Positions 48,196 through 59,094 of a DNA stretch of 64,000 nucleotides are shown here, piece after piece (position 1 is the first letter of the stretch; every line of letters begins with the position of its first letter). Below the pieces are notes generated by a model. The model was given only the letters and a program-made list of their open reading frames with translations, ran no database searches and was not told where the DNA came from. The translations under genes were made by a program, and so were the position numbers. Source of the DNA: Linyphia triangularis. Lineage: Eukaryota; Arthropoda; Arachnida; Araneae; Linyphiidae. The DNA is taken from the NCBI GenBank assembly GCA_963978545.1, contig OZ021726.1:54977959-55041958 (forward strand), written 5' to 3'.

Positions 48196-48771
48196 CAGGG
48201 TGTCTATAAAAGGTTGGACATTTTGATGTTGAATAATTCATAAAATAATGAAGATACAAACTTATGGCATTTATACATAGAATAACTCATAATTTTCAGT
48301 TATAGTGAATGTTGCCATAGAAAATTTCCTTTTCCGATTTGAATATCATTTCTTTTGTAAATATTGTCTGCCTGTGATATTAATTTTGTTTTTCACGTTT
48401 CTTTTGTAAATATCGTCTGAGCGCGTAATTAATTGTATGTTTTTCCCTCTTGATCAATGATATAACGTCACTGGACTTTTTTTGTGGGATTCGTAAAAGT
48501 ACACTGTGTACAGGAGGAAAGTGTTGAATGACTTAAAGGCCAGGATTACAGCCACAATAGCCTCTGTAGATGCCAACATGCTTGCCTACTGTCAACATAA
48601 TTGACTATTGTCTTGGTATTCTCCGAACGGCGCACATGTGAAAGTCCATTGACAAGGGCCATAAAACTTTTTGTGTCTATCTAACCCTTAGTGCTATCAA
48701 TTTAAATTTATCTTCTTTATTTTATGAATTATTCAACATCAAAATGTGTTCAACCTTTTATAGACACCCTA
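48196..48771 (+). mobile_element. internally deleted Tc1/mariner-superfamily element
   Basis: The ends are long inverted repeats of about 53 bp. The left reads CAGGGTGTCTATAAAAGG and on to AATAATTCATAAAATAA; the right, reversed, starts TAGGGTGTCTATAAAAGG and shares the rest with one 2-bp indel. TA flanks both sides (48194-48195, 48772-48773). It contains two related 40-bp segments around TTTCTTTTGTAAATAT (about 48349 and 48399) and the last part of a transposase. The 576-bp element is therefore a deletion derivative rather than an unrelated MITE. Confidence 0.88.
48472..48655 (+). pseudogene. C-terminal transposase remnant in the element
   Basis: Allowing small frame slips, the plus strand reads LDFFLWG, then VYRRKVLNDLKARI, then SVDANMLA, then NGAHVK before a stop. 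That is the order of the conserved tail of DDE transposases from an IS630/Tc1/mariner-type lineage, where DFFLWG follows the catalytic core and NGAHIE lies near the end. The core and DNA-binding parts are absent. Confidence 0.75.
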
Positions 48772-48773
48772 TA

Positions 48774-50730
48774 TGTCTGTTGCATTATCTTCGATACTAA
48801 ACATGCTATTTATATGAAGTATATTTTAATAAAAAATAAACTTTAGTAACTGACATCAAACATATTTGCTTGATTCCTTTAAGGTTTTCAATATTGTAAT
48901 CCTTCTATATCATTGGGTGACAATAATAAAAAATTCTATGAATCATAGACATCATTTGAGAAAAACCGCAAACCCAACCAGATTAACAGATAACTTCAGC
49001 CTTTTCAATGGCATTAGGTACAAAAGGTAGACAAAAAACAACACTCAAAAGTAAATTATAAAAAGATGTGAAAAGCTACAAGAATGTATTAATATAAAGA
49101 ACAGAAAATAAACACATTTATAAAAAAAATATTTTTAATTTTGATTTTGTACATTTACATGGTCTTTTGAGGAACATTCAATGAATTTCTATATAAAAAA
49201 AAACTATAAAATTATGCAGCAGCAATTACAAATAAGACAATTACACATTTATAAAAACTTGTCTGAGCAAAAAAATATATAAAACATAACATACACCTCC
49301 TGAATAGAACCTTAAGAACATGCAACCCTCATACAACCTCATAAATGTCTGCAGTCACATACATTTGAAAAATAGTTATATACAAATGTTTAAAAGAATC
49401 AACTTAAACCACTTCACATAACAGATATTTGCCTTTGTATAATCAATTTCTATGAAAAGGAAAAATATATATTTTATAAAGAAAACAAGCACACCTTAAG
49501 TAATTTTAAGCATTATAAATGCTACAATTGCAATTGTATGCAATCAGGTTCAAACGTACACATTGTTTTGGTTAAAGGGCATCTCTTTTTAAACAACAAA
49601 TTTGCTTAGTTTAATTAAAAGATGAAACCATTTTATCACATGAAATTTAATGTTCAGCCAATCATCCAATTCAGATATGAAACATTTAAAGTTCTTTAAA
49701 AATTAAACACTGTTTTCAAGCACGATGACAAAACATGCCTTTAAGTTTGTAATCGCAAAGAACAGTTACAAGTAGGAACAAATCAGACCGCCTATGCCTT
49801 ATCAGATAAGTACTGTAACAGAAATTATTGCAAAGCTCATGAAATGTCAGGTAGCATCAAAATGTACAGAAGTAGCAATTCTGATAGCTGATGTAACACT
49901 ATAATAATCTTTGAACACTTTACAACAGTTACTTTTTATATAATGATTGAAAGCAATTTATTTTTAATTCATTTTGATATTCCATCACGTAATTATGAAA
50001 TTGCACATTTAAAGCGTTTTACAATTCAAATAAGAAACCTCAATTATTCTAATTAAATTCTGGCATAAAAGTCTAAAATGTACTCTAAGTTTTGAGAAGT
50101 CATAGAGCATCCTTATGAAGTTTTCACAGAGGAAGACCAATTAATTAATAATACCTCAATCAGCCAGACTTAATCTGTCCAGAAGTGAAGTGTTGAAATA
50201 CTAGATAAATTTTACACAACTGCTGCCAAAAAGGAAATGTCAACTTAGCTTTATCATTACACAGAAAATCCAACCATTGGTGATGTAATAATTCAGTCAA
50301 GCTGGCATCACTTTGTAAAAGAAAATTAACAAGTGGGGAAACCCAAAGATTCAACTTACGTAAATATACCAAACAGAGATGGTCAGAGAGAAGCACCTGT
50401 TTAAAATTTGATGAGTGGTGGGATATTTATCTAGTGATTTACTCTTCAAATTTTCTGTCAAATAATTTCAGCTAAATTAAGTCTGGCAGATATCCTAAAA
50501 GTATTTGTTTTTCTCATTTTATAAAGGTTTCTGAATAATATTTGATGATGTATCACATTTAGCAGGTATTTCTTGACCAAGATTTATCAACAAGGTGCTT
50601 ATTTTTAAAAGAATTTTAATTTTCCCAGCATTTCACTTACGATTCCCAATTACCCAGATTTTTGCAATGATAGCAAAAGGAAACTTAGAAACTCTATTTT
50701 TACATAGAAATTCTTTGTATCAACTGATCA
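48774..50730. other. non-coding stretch, probably 3' region of the zinc-finger gene
   Basis: No coding frame is supported. On the minus strand an AATAAA at 49962-49957, 770 bp below the zinc-finger stop, could end that transcript. The rest is AT-rich without repeat ends. Confidence 0.4.
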
Positions 50731-50995
50731 TCAAGAATGATGGAGGGCAGCAGCCAGTCGGTGGGAGCGTTTGTGTCTGGCTAAACTGCTACTGTGGCGG
50801 AAGGTCCTAGCACAGATAGGGCACTTGAAATGTCGTGCTTCATCATGTGTGTAGAGATGGCTTTGTAGGTGGTAGCGCTCTTTAAATACCTTGGGACATT
50901 GGGGGCATCTGTAAGGGGGCATAAGTCGGTAGTGACGAGTCTCATGCTTGGACAGAACATTTTTGTCAAAGGATGTGAAGCTGCAGAAGCGACAC
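50731..50995 (-). CDS. zinc-finger gene, terminal exon with three C2H2 fingers
   Basis: The acceptor is ATCAATCCCACAG. The exon is 265 bp, one base plus 88 codons including TGA at 50733-50731. All six Cys and six His ligands of the three fingers are present, with conserved Phe and Leu core positions in fingers 2 and 3. Confidence 0.92.
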
Positions 50996-53004
50996 CTGTG
51001 GGATTGATAATAAAGGTGAAATGTAATAAAATTGGAAGGATCTTCTTTTTTAGACTACAAACTTTAATAGATTATTTTCAACGAGACAAGAAAAAATCAA
51101 TGACGAATACATTATATAAAAAGACTGAATGGTTTAGATTGTAAAACTTGCACTATGTTATTCAGTTTTGAGAAACAATTCTGACAGAAGAATTGAGCAT
51201 TAATTGTAACTAGATAAAGAATTTATTAAATTATGAATAACTCAGAAAACATCTCTAACTTAGGCTGTTTTTGCATTAAAAACTTCAAAGCCAACCCTTT
51301 TTCAAACTATATAAAGAAGGACATACATATAGAAGGAATAAAGTATCAAAAAAATTGAAAGGAACCAAAGAAAATGGTAATGTTGCAGTTCACAGCAAGT
51401 CCTGAACTAAAACTATCAAAAACACTGAAACAATAATTGAAAAAATAGCTATGATGCAGATGTTACTCTTGTTTACTTGCTCACAATAGAAAGGTGCCAT
51501 TCTTAAAGTTTATATCTCACAATCAAATGAAAGTCTTAACACAACTTTCACTCTGTAATCATTGAGTTGAGGCAGTAGGGTGATTCATTTTTGTGAACTT
51601 TCGATTTTTTTACCAGGGAACCCCCTCAAAAGTTGCTATTTAATAAAATATTATGCCATGCAAAATTTTATAAAAATTTATTAAGATTTATACGTGGCGC
51701 ATAGCGGTCAAAGATGGCATATTTTACAAATATATACTAAAATGCTTATTACGTTATTAAACAATACAAATTTTTATCTAAAACCATTCATTTACAAGCT
51801 ACAACGTCTTTTGCATATTACAGCCTCATATAAAAAAAAAAATTTGGTGAGCACAACACGGCAACACACAGAGAGACATTGAGATCTGTAGTCGCTAGCG
51901 CACACATATAGGAAGTGAATCTGCACTCGAACTGTTGTACAGTAGTGGTCATTTGCTCAGTATCATTTCAAAGATCGTATGATTTTGATGTTTAATGTAA
52001 ATGTCATCGAATTGGGAGAACAAATGTTAAGATACGAAAATATACTGATGTTGTTGGTTGGACAGTTAGCTGAGACACTTCTTATATGTAAACGTCCTCA
52101 AAACATGAAATTTCTCCAAAGTCCTTTCATCATCTGATTCGAAGTATAATTGTTCGTGAAGTGCGTCAGAAGTTACTGAAGTTGTTTTGTCAATCTGAGA
52201 CAGCTAAATTTAACGTAAGTTTTAGCTCTACACGATGGGCTAGATGCAATGAGTGTAAAAATTAAACTTTAGGCATCATCCAACAATTTTCTTCGAGACT
52301 TTCAGCGAGAAAATACTTCAATCTTGCACTGTTAGTTATTTAAGTATATGTTTTGGTTTAGTTTGGAACTTCTGTCTATTTCTGCCAGTTATAAAGTGCT
52401 TAACACAGCCATATACGTCTCGTAATTTTGAGAATCTAGAAGAATACAAGATCGAAATCTTCTAGAATAAACCCCTCTCTCCAATCCCACAATGCCAACA
52501 AAAGAACATTGAGGCCACGACAGATATAACGTGCACCAGCCCCCATTAGGTACACACCGATATTTGGCAGACTGAGGACCAAACCCACAACCCTCCGATC
52601 ATGAGCCCAATACTTTACCTCAAGGCTATTGGACCCTGTATATGTTTTTCAGAAGTTTAAACCATGTATTTTGCACATGACATTCTAAGCTCTAAAAAGA
52701 TTCTTTTGGGTTGCCATATTCATAAAAATAACCTTTGGTATACAATGAAAAATGTTTAACATACTGAAAAATATTATTGCAAATATTGGTATAAGAAAAT
52801 TAATTTCAATTTTATTTAAATTGAGGCATTTATAAAGCAAACCATTTTATCCCAAGACTCATTTTACTTCATCTACCCTATAAAACTGCATCAAGTGCGT
52901 GTGGAAAACATGCACTTACTTTAAACTAGGAATTGGCTCTGTAGGAATATCTTCTGAAGTATCTTCCAATCCAAACAAAGTATAGGATCCAACAACATTA
53001 ACAA
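50731..53004 (-). CDS. C2H2 zinc-finger protein, 3' exons
   Basis: Two exons are visible: 53004-52920 and 50995-50731. The first enters needing one base, carries 27 codons (VNVVGSYTLFGLEDTSEDI to PIPSL, acidic) and ends AA|GTAAGTG. The second starts after CCCACAG with one base that completes Lys, then 87 residues and TGA. It encodes three adjacent C2H2 fingers: CRFC..HETRH, CPQC..HLYTH and CPIC..HKRSH, then a short tail RLAAALHHS. Tandem C2H2 fingers normally bind DNA in the nucleus, so a transcription factor is likely. The start and any BTB or other N-terminal domain are not visible. The incoming phase also fits the donor of RBM48 exon 3. Confidence 0.82.
50996..52434 (-). other. intron of the zinc-finger gene
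   Basis: It lies between the two zinc-finger exons. A segment starting TAGGGTGATTCATTTTTGTG at 51579 looks like the end of a transposable element, but no opposite end was found. The SINE-like piece at 52435-52640 is annotated separately. Confidence 0.5.
52435..52640 (-). repeat. tRNA-derived SINE-like element
   Basis: On the minus strand, starting near 52640, the sequence reads TAGCCTTGAGGTAAAG (box A-like) and 30-40 bp later GTGGGTTTGGTCCTC (box B-like). The spacing suits a tRNA head, and a less AT-rich body follows. The other end has a hairpin, TCTAGAAG (52435-52442) and CTTCTAGA (52459-52466). Ends and target duplication are not certain. Confidence 0.55.
52920..53004 (-). CDS. zinc-finger gene, upstream exon
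   Basis: The acceptor is CTTATTCTGTAG; the donor is TTTAAA|GTAAGTG, a strong match. The 85 bp are open only in the frame that fits the zinc-finger exon, which supports the pairing. The encoded segment is acidic with no known domain. Confidence 0.75.
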
Positions 53005-53066
53005 CTACAGAATAAGGAAAATATATATGACAATTTTTAATTTCAAATAAATTAAGAAAGCATATT

Positions 53067-53072
53067 TTTATT
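53067..53072 (-). terminator. possible RBM48 poly(A) signal
   Basis: AATAAA on the minus strand, 367 bp below the RBM48 stop codon and only 63 bp before the zinc-finger exon at 53004. Confidence 0.4.
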
Positions 53073-53438
53073 AGAATACAATGTTCTTGGAAAAAAAAAT
53101 ATATATATATATTTTAAATACTTATAACTATACATAATATATAGAACTCTAAACTCTTCTAATATAGAGGGAAAATATAAGCTAAAACTAACTAAAATAC
53201 TATTTGTAAATATGCATCAAATGATTCAACATTTTAAAGGCAGTTCTTAAAAATATGTTTTTTTCTTCAAATAATAAAAAAAAAGTGAAAAAAACATTGA
53301 ATATCCACACAAAGAAATCACAAGAATTAATTTTCATTCACACAAACTCTCTAAAAAATTACAAAATAAAATAACGACGAAATATGTCATTATACACGGC
53401 ATAAACGGAGATGTCTACCACAAACACAGAGTAGCTAA

Positions 53439-53489
53439 TCAGAGTCGCCTTCTTCTTTTTGAGCTGACCCTCACATTAGGGACAGATAC
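53439..53489 (-). CDS. RBM48: RBM48 exon 5 (C-terminus)
   Basis: The acceptor is TTCTTTAG. Sixteen codons, VSVPNVRV to KRRRRL, then TGA at 53441-53439. The Arg-rich end matches the known family's C-terminus in character and position. Confidence 0.85.
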   Translation of the reverse strand, partial: VSVPNVRVSSKRRRRL

Positions 53490-56400
53490 CTAAAGAATAC
53501 AAAACAAATTTACACAAACCAAAGTTATAATCAATAATGTTTAATCTTTTCATAATGAAGATAATTTAAAAGAGTACAATAAATAAGACAGCAAAATAAA
53601 CATTTTATACAGGAGTCGAAATTTTCGCTTGCCCAGTTCAATCAGATTTTTAAAAGGGCAACTGAATAAAAAATTTCAACTGTCCTATGGAATGGACAAC
53701 CAAGGCGAGTCTCAAGGAGTAAAAATGATACAACACAACTAATGGTGATGTGATGAATAAAAGTTTTGCATTTGAGGTGAATACCATATTTTCAGATATA
53801 AAGGTATAGATCCACATTCTGAAATGTCATTTTCTTTGCTTACTGTTGCCTATCCAAGAAAATATTATTTTATGACTGAACATTTATTAAATCATTCTAA
53901 CATATATTCTGCAACACTGAAAATTTTAGCGCAACAAACTATATTTGCGGACAACCAAGATCACTTCAGTGGTTGTGGGACAACCATAAATCACAAGATT
54001 CGACCCCTGATTATATAAAAGAATACAATACAGCGTTGATACCTTGTTGAAACAAGAACAAAATATATTTTTTACTAAAAAATAATAATAATAATAATTG
54101 CACAAGTAAAAGTTCACATTTTTTCCATTCTGAAGAATAGTAATTGTATTCTGAATTTAAAACCTCCACATCACATTAAGAAAAAAGTAAAGAACCTTAC
54201 TAACCTTCGATACCCTTTTCCTGACATCTAGTATTGTACTTTGGTAGGATGAATCACTAGCATGTGGCATAATAGTACTGTGCGATGACAATCCTGTACC
54301 CTGTGTCCTATAGATACCACCTCCTGAAGAGGAGGGAAGACTTGATGGCAATGAAGACTGTAATTGACGAGGCACAAAGATACCCGATGATTTTGGTTTA
54401 CTAGGAATATTTACAGCATCAATAGCTGTTAACTGTGGAGGAACTGTATATTCTTTCCCAGCCCAAACATAGGTTACTGGCTGTTGTAAAGATTGAGGTG
54501 AGGGCTGTTGATGGTGTGTTCGAGTAGGGAAAGGTTTATTACACTGTGGATTGGATGATGTGTTTGATTCTCTATTTTTTCCTGGAGTAAAATGAAAAAT
54601 ATACTTATACATGAAATTCAAGTTATTAAAAAAACATATGAATCAATAGTGAGCAATTATGAGAAATAAAGACAAATATTTAAATAAGTTTCATCATAAT
54701 TCTGAAAAGATGTTTATGCAGTTGGCTCAATATTTAAAAATTGTATAATTTTACAAAGAAGGCATTTGAAAAACTATTAATAAAAATCCTTCCTTTTAGT
54801 TTTCTGATGACAAAATGATTATGATGTAACATTTGATGTTCAGATTTTGAAAGTGCTGTGGTGACATTCCCCACCAATTAACAACGCTTCTTTTAGGTTG
54901 TTTTATAAATATTGAATTATTTCCTTACAAACTAGTATAAAATTATACTTAATGTAACTGGTGCTAGTTAATTCACTAAGGTATGCAAGTCTTGTAAAAT
55001 CAATTCTACTTTAAACGGTTTGCGATAATTTGTAAAAATAACGCTTGGCCATGGGATTGGGAAATAATTGCTTTTTTTAGGTATACGTTCCCCGTTCCTG
55101 TCCTTTTTAGTTTGGTTATAAACAGGGAATTTTTTTTTAAAAATTAGCATTGTCTAAAAAATTCAATTCAAATTTCTTGAAAAATTAAGTTTGCTTTTAG
55201 ATATGTAAACACTTATCGAAGCTCTTAATTTTATATAAAATTCAAATTATGCAACAGGTGCCCGCAAAATTTAAAGTTTCAGGTGGAAATACGTAAAAAT
55301 AATTTTGGAATATTTTGTACTCTCTCTTGGTGTAAGGAACATTAAAAATATTCACCAAAAATATTTCACCTGTGTTTGTTTTCCAAGCAACGTATTTTCT
55401 TCTTTCTTGAAGTTTTAGACTTGTTTCTTGAACTGTTTCAAATTCTGGAGCATAACAGACATGAAGAATACCCCCTAGAAATGATTTATCGTCCAAATGT
55501 TTTTTTGCTACCCTGCAATAAACAAAAGGTTAACAGTTACCTCAAGTCAAAAATACAATTATAAAGTCAAACAAAAGATTTATTTTAAAAGATATAAAAT
55601 ATTTATAGGACAACAAGTATGAGGAGGGAACCAATACTGTTTTGTAAATTTATCTCGCAACCATTTTTTAGAAATTTTCTTTAATTTTTTAAAGACCTTT
55701 GCAGCATATCTTAGACACATTACTGGATTTTTTTTAACTGATCTATTGTTGATATGACTCAATTGCCATTTAATAGTTTGCTTTGAGCATTAGTTACAAC
55801 AAGCAACTTCATTTTATGTACAAGATTCAGGTGCTGAAAAAAAAAATTTGAGACTTGGGATTTAATTTTTTTTAAATGAATATTTCCCTGCAAATTAGCA
55901 GCTTCTACTAACATTCTTTTCAGTTTCCTTTGGCACTAGCTTTTTCTTTGAACTCAAATATTTGTCATAAAAAATTTTGTTGCTAAGAACCAAGGAAAGG
56001 GTGCAACAAATAACCAACATGGTACAGCTCATAAGCAAAAAAATCTGAACTTCACACGAAAGCGATGAAAATCAAAATACAATTTCAAATTTTTACAAAA
56101 TTGCATAGGTCAATTTTAAACAATAATAGATTTTTAAAAAAATTCAACTTTTAAACTATTATTTATATCATCAGCTAAAATATAGAACTTTTTTACGCTA
56201 AAATAAACAAATAATTTTACATGCAATTACAGTTAAAATTACAATTTAACAAGGATTATACAGAAAAATTGGACAGTAGAACAAAATTATACTATTATTA
56301 CTCATTCAATATAGATTCAAACCAAACAATGAAATTGATTCTCATACAAGCACTAATCACGGATATAGTGTTCCAGATACAGGGTTCCCACTTAAATCAC

Positions 56401-57845
56401 AGATTGAAAATTAATGACTTTTCAATGACTTTTAAGGACCTAAATAATGTTTTTTAAAGATATTTGAAAAAAAATTCAGGCATCATGTCTATTTATAAAT
56501 TTTTAATAAAGTATATTATACCAAAAAAGTTACAAGATGGTGCATGCTCAATACAAATATGTCAGAGAATTCCGATATTGTGCAGATAAGTGGTGGTCAT
56601 GCGGGGATAGCAAGTCTGACTTGTAGTTTTAAAAAATTTGCAGTTGGATACAACAGCAAAAATTAAGGACTTTAAAACTGTCAAAATAGAGTTAAGAAAT
56701 CTAAAAAAAATTATTTTTGTAATTCTTTGTGTTTATATCACTCATCTGACAGAACAATGATGTAAATGCAAAAGTCAGTGAAATTAAGATAAACAATTCA
56801 TTACTATACAAAAACTTTGATCTCTTGAAATCAACAATTTAATTGAAATCATTTTCCGTAAACTTTTAATAAAATTACTCTTATCTATTACCCTGTCTAT
56901 GTTTCAATCTATATTTTAAGTAATGTAATATTATGTAGTTCCACCAAATGCATTTACGTACCTGCCTTAAGAGACATGAATTTGATGAGCGAGTTTGAAA
57001 TTAGTCAACAACAAAAATATACCTAAATTAAAAGGAAGTATTACTTTTCACTTACCTAGCAGCAGGAAAAGAGCTGTATTTTACTAAGTAAACTTCAGTA
57101 AATTCATCAGTTGGGTAACCATCCAATGGTTTGAAGTCATCTACAATTCCATACTGATCACAAAAAGCACGCAGGTCCTCTGCACCACCAACTGCTGGCA
57201 CGTTGCTGATCAAAAGATAGATGGATTCTTGATTCACAGTGTACACCTGTAAAAAAAAATTATCAATCAAGATGTGAAATACAAACCCTAAATTCTGTAT
57301 GATCAATTATGTTGTATGGTTATAAAGGCTTCTAAACAATTCATATTGCAGATAAAGTGCCTCCTCTAACACTCAATTACCGTGACGCTTCATTTTAGTC
57401 TCAAGTAGGATCATATGCTGCCCAAGTACCTTCAAATTCAGAAAGAAATTCATTTTAGTAGAACAAAATTGTTGTAATCTAACAAATAAAAAGAATTCTA
57501 ACTCCGGTGTAGATTCTGCACTTTAGTGTTGAAATCGTAGCAGCAGCCATTTTTAATAGCAAGAGGTAGCTTTTTGTTGAAGAAACTTTGCACAGAATGT
57601 GCACCGGAGTTGCAAGTTTTATGTTCCCGTCATATCAATTCCGATATGGCCTTTTAAATTTTACACTAGAAGTGGTTCTTTTAAAAGGTAAGGTATTCAT
57701 AATGTTGAGAACAAAAAAAAAATGGTCTTACTTTAACTGCTCTGTCTTTACGGCCATCTCGATACCTTGCTCGGCTACCGCACACATTTTGCTTAATATG
57801 ATGAGGATAGACGGTAAGAGAATCCATAGAATACGCTGGATCCAT
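53439..57845 (-). CDS. RBM48: RNA-binding motif protein 48 (complete, five exons)
   Basis: The coding sequence joins 57845-57732, 57246-57056, 55512-55370, 54581-54205 and 53489-53439 on the minus strand: 291 residues, all junctions GT-AG and in phase. Residues 1-38 end in the family's GR..RAVK; residues 39-63 read VYTVNQESIYLLISNVPAVGG. The RRM fold runs from about residue 39 to 120, including YPTDEFTEVYLVKY, SFLGGILHVCYAPEFETVQE and LQERRKYV, which are hallmarks of RBM48. The middle is Ser/Pro/Gln-rich and the end is KRRRRL, like the basic tail of the human protein. RBM48 acts in the nucleus, with ARMC7, in splicing of U12-type introns by the minor spliceosome. The protein is shorter than the human one because the middle is reduced. 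KHDC4 lies head to head. Confidence 0.93.
54205..54581 (-). CDS. RBM48: RBM48 exon 4 (low-complexity middle)
   Basis: The acceptor is TTTTACTCCAG. The 377 bp include KNRESNTSS, a Pro/Gln/Ser-rich part and SSLPSSSGGG, ending DVRKRVSK. I chose the donor at CGAAG|GTTAGT because it fits the phase of the last exon; AGTAAG|GTT 6 bp further is a weaker alternative that also keeps the frame. Confidence 0.88.
55370..55512 (-). CDS. RBM48: RBM48 exon 3 (second half of RRM)
   Basis: The acceptor is GTTTATTGCAG and the donor is ACACAG|GTGAAAT. The 143 bp give one base, 47 codons (VAKKHLDDKSF to AWKTNT) and one base. Confidence 0.95.
56375..56500. repeat. transposon remnant in RBM48 intron 2
   Basis: It starts ACAGGGTTCCCACTTAA and runs into TTTTCAATGACTTTTAAGGAC, a pattern typical of one end of widespread non-coding DNA-transposon repeats in animals. 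The opposite end was not found, so class and length are open. Confidence 0.4.
57056..57246 (-). CDS. RBM48: RBM48 exon 2 (first half of RRM)
   Basis: The acceptor is a T-rich tract plus ACAG and the donor is GCTAG|GTAAGTG. The 191 bp start VYTVNQES and end in YSSFPAA plus two bases of an Arg codon. Confidence 0.95.
57732..57845 (-). CDS. RBM48: RBM48 exon 1 (coding)
   Basis: The ATG at 57845 is in a good context (GCAAAATGG). It has 38 codons, MDPAYSMDSL to DGRKDRAVK, then GTAAGAC; phase 0 at the end. Confidence 0.92.
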
Positions 57846-58135
57846 TTTGCAAACTGTTTTATTTAACTATAACTGACGCTTCCTGTAATAAACACAACAA
57901 ACAATTAAAAAACTCTTCAAAAATCAATCATGCAAGATATTTGGCAGATATTGTTGATGTTATTTTTTGCAAAGTTGCCAGTTTAAACTATGATATTACA
58001 ATTTTAAATTATATTCAAATCTTAAATTATAATTTTTAAAAAAAAATAATAATTATATTTTTGGTCTAAAATCACTCATAATTCGATAGATAAAATAAAA
58101 TACATTTCTATTCTTTTAGATTACAATTTAAAACC

Positions 58136-58141
58136 TTTATT
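58136..58141 (-). terminator. poly(A) signal below a candidate terminal exon
   Basis: AATAAA on the minus strand, 55 bp below the stop codon of the candidate exon at 58265-58196. Confidence 0.4.
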
Positions 58142-58195
58142 CATAAATTTACAATGATGATTTGGCATTGCTTTTCTGTAAAATGGAGAATTTTG

Positions 58196-58265
58196 TTATT
58201 TACTTTTTTCTTGCGCATTGCATTGTTTGTGCTTTGGATTATTTCTGGAACGTCCACCCGTGGCC
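58196..58265 (-). CDS. candidate terminal exon of an unidentified small gene
   Basis: On the minus strand the acceptor TTATTTAG is followed by one base and 22 codons, ATGGRSRNNPKHKQCNAQEK then SK, and a TAA stop. AATAAA follows 55 bp later. The peptide is basic and polar, like the tail of a small nuclear or ribosomal-type protein, but I do not recognise it. No upstream exon was identified between here and KHDC4, so it may be a chance frame. An alternative is a 5' exon unit of RBM48 that is not coding. Confidence 0.35.
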
Positions 58266-58847
58266 CTAAATAATATATTAATAAATTTATTTACGTTGTG
58301 GAAAATTAAATGCGCAGGTTTTTTAATTGAAAAAATGTTTTCAATTATTTTTCTCGAACATTGACATGAATTCTACAAAAGATAACTTTTATATTTGTAC
58401 TATCTAACCTAGGTAAGTTACTCTTTTATAACAGTTTGTTAGTATAAGTTCTTTTACCAAACAATATAGCTTTATTTTAACAACGGAGCTGTTGCATACT
58501 AGACAGGTTAAAAACTTGTAATTTTTTAGGAGAAATCTAAAAGCATAGAATGCTTCATGTCACTCAAACAGACTCGTGTTAATTACTAACTTGTATATAT
58601 AAGTTTATTTTTTAGTGCGAAATAAAACTTATTTTCCTCCGATACATTAAACAACAGTATCGATTTATGGAATTCCGTAAGTAGTAAATAAAAATATATT
58701 TTCCATTGCACCAAAGTTAAATAAAATTGCTAGTTGCCTAAAAGAGCATGGTTTCGGTCTTATCCTTTGTTACTTTCTTCTGCCAACACAAAAAATGCTT
58801 TTCTTACATTGAAACCCTTAAACAAAGTATATATAGTCAAAATTGAT

Positions 58848-59035
58848 GTAGAGCCGACCAAACGGTATAGTGGCTAGCGTGCTAGCTTGTAGACCGCGAG
58901 GTTGCGGGTTCGAGTCCTTTGTTAGGCTCATAGGTGTTTGTAAATGTATGTTGGCTTATCAAATGGCGAATGTTTCGGCGCATTATAGGCCTTGTGTTGC
59001 TGACGGCGCCAGGTAATCTGAACACAACCAACCAT
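58848..59035 (+). mobile_element. tRNA-derived SINE with 11-bp target duplication
   Basis: TCAAAATTGAT is repeated exactly at 58837-58847 and 59036-59046 and bounds a 188-bp unit. The head is tRNA-like: GGTATAGTGGCTAGCG (box A region, about 58864-58879) and GGTTCGAGTCC at 58907-58917, a perfect box B. The body then has CGGCGCATTATAGGCCTTG and the tail ends ACACAACCAACCAT rather than poly(A). Such elements are transcribed by RNA polymerase III and moved by LINE enzymes in trans. The exact duplication points to a fairly recent insertion. Confidence 0.88.
58907..58917 (+). promoter_or_regulatory. RNA polymerase III box B in the SINE
   Basis: GGTTCGAGTCC matches the box B consensus GGTTCGANTCC at every position. 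Confidence 0.85.
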
Positions 59036-59094
59036 TCAAAATTGATATACTTCCTACGTTTAAAAAGCAAAGCATTGTTTTAGGTTGCTATAAA

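Noticed and set aside
51579..52000. Complete transposon beginning TAGGGTGATTCATTTT
   Set aside because: The mirrored end ATCACCCTA was not found downstream, so only one possible end is present.
58860..58932. Functional tRNA gene
   Set aside because: Box B is perfect, but the acceptor and anticodon stems do not pair and the unit continues into a SINE body with target duplications.
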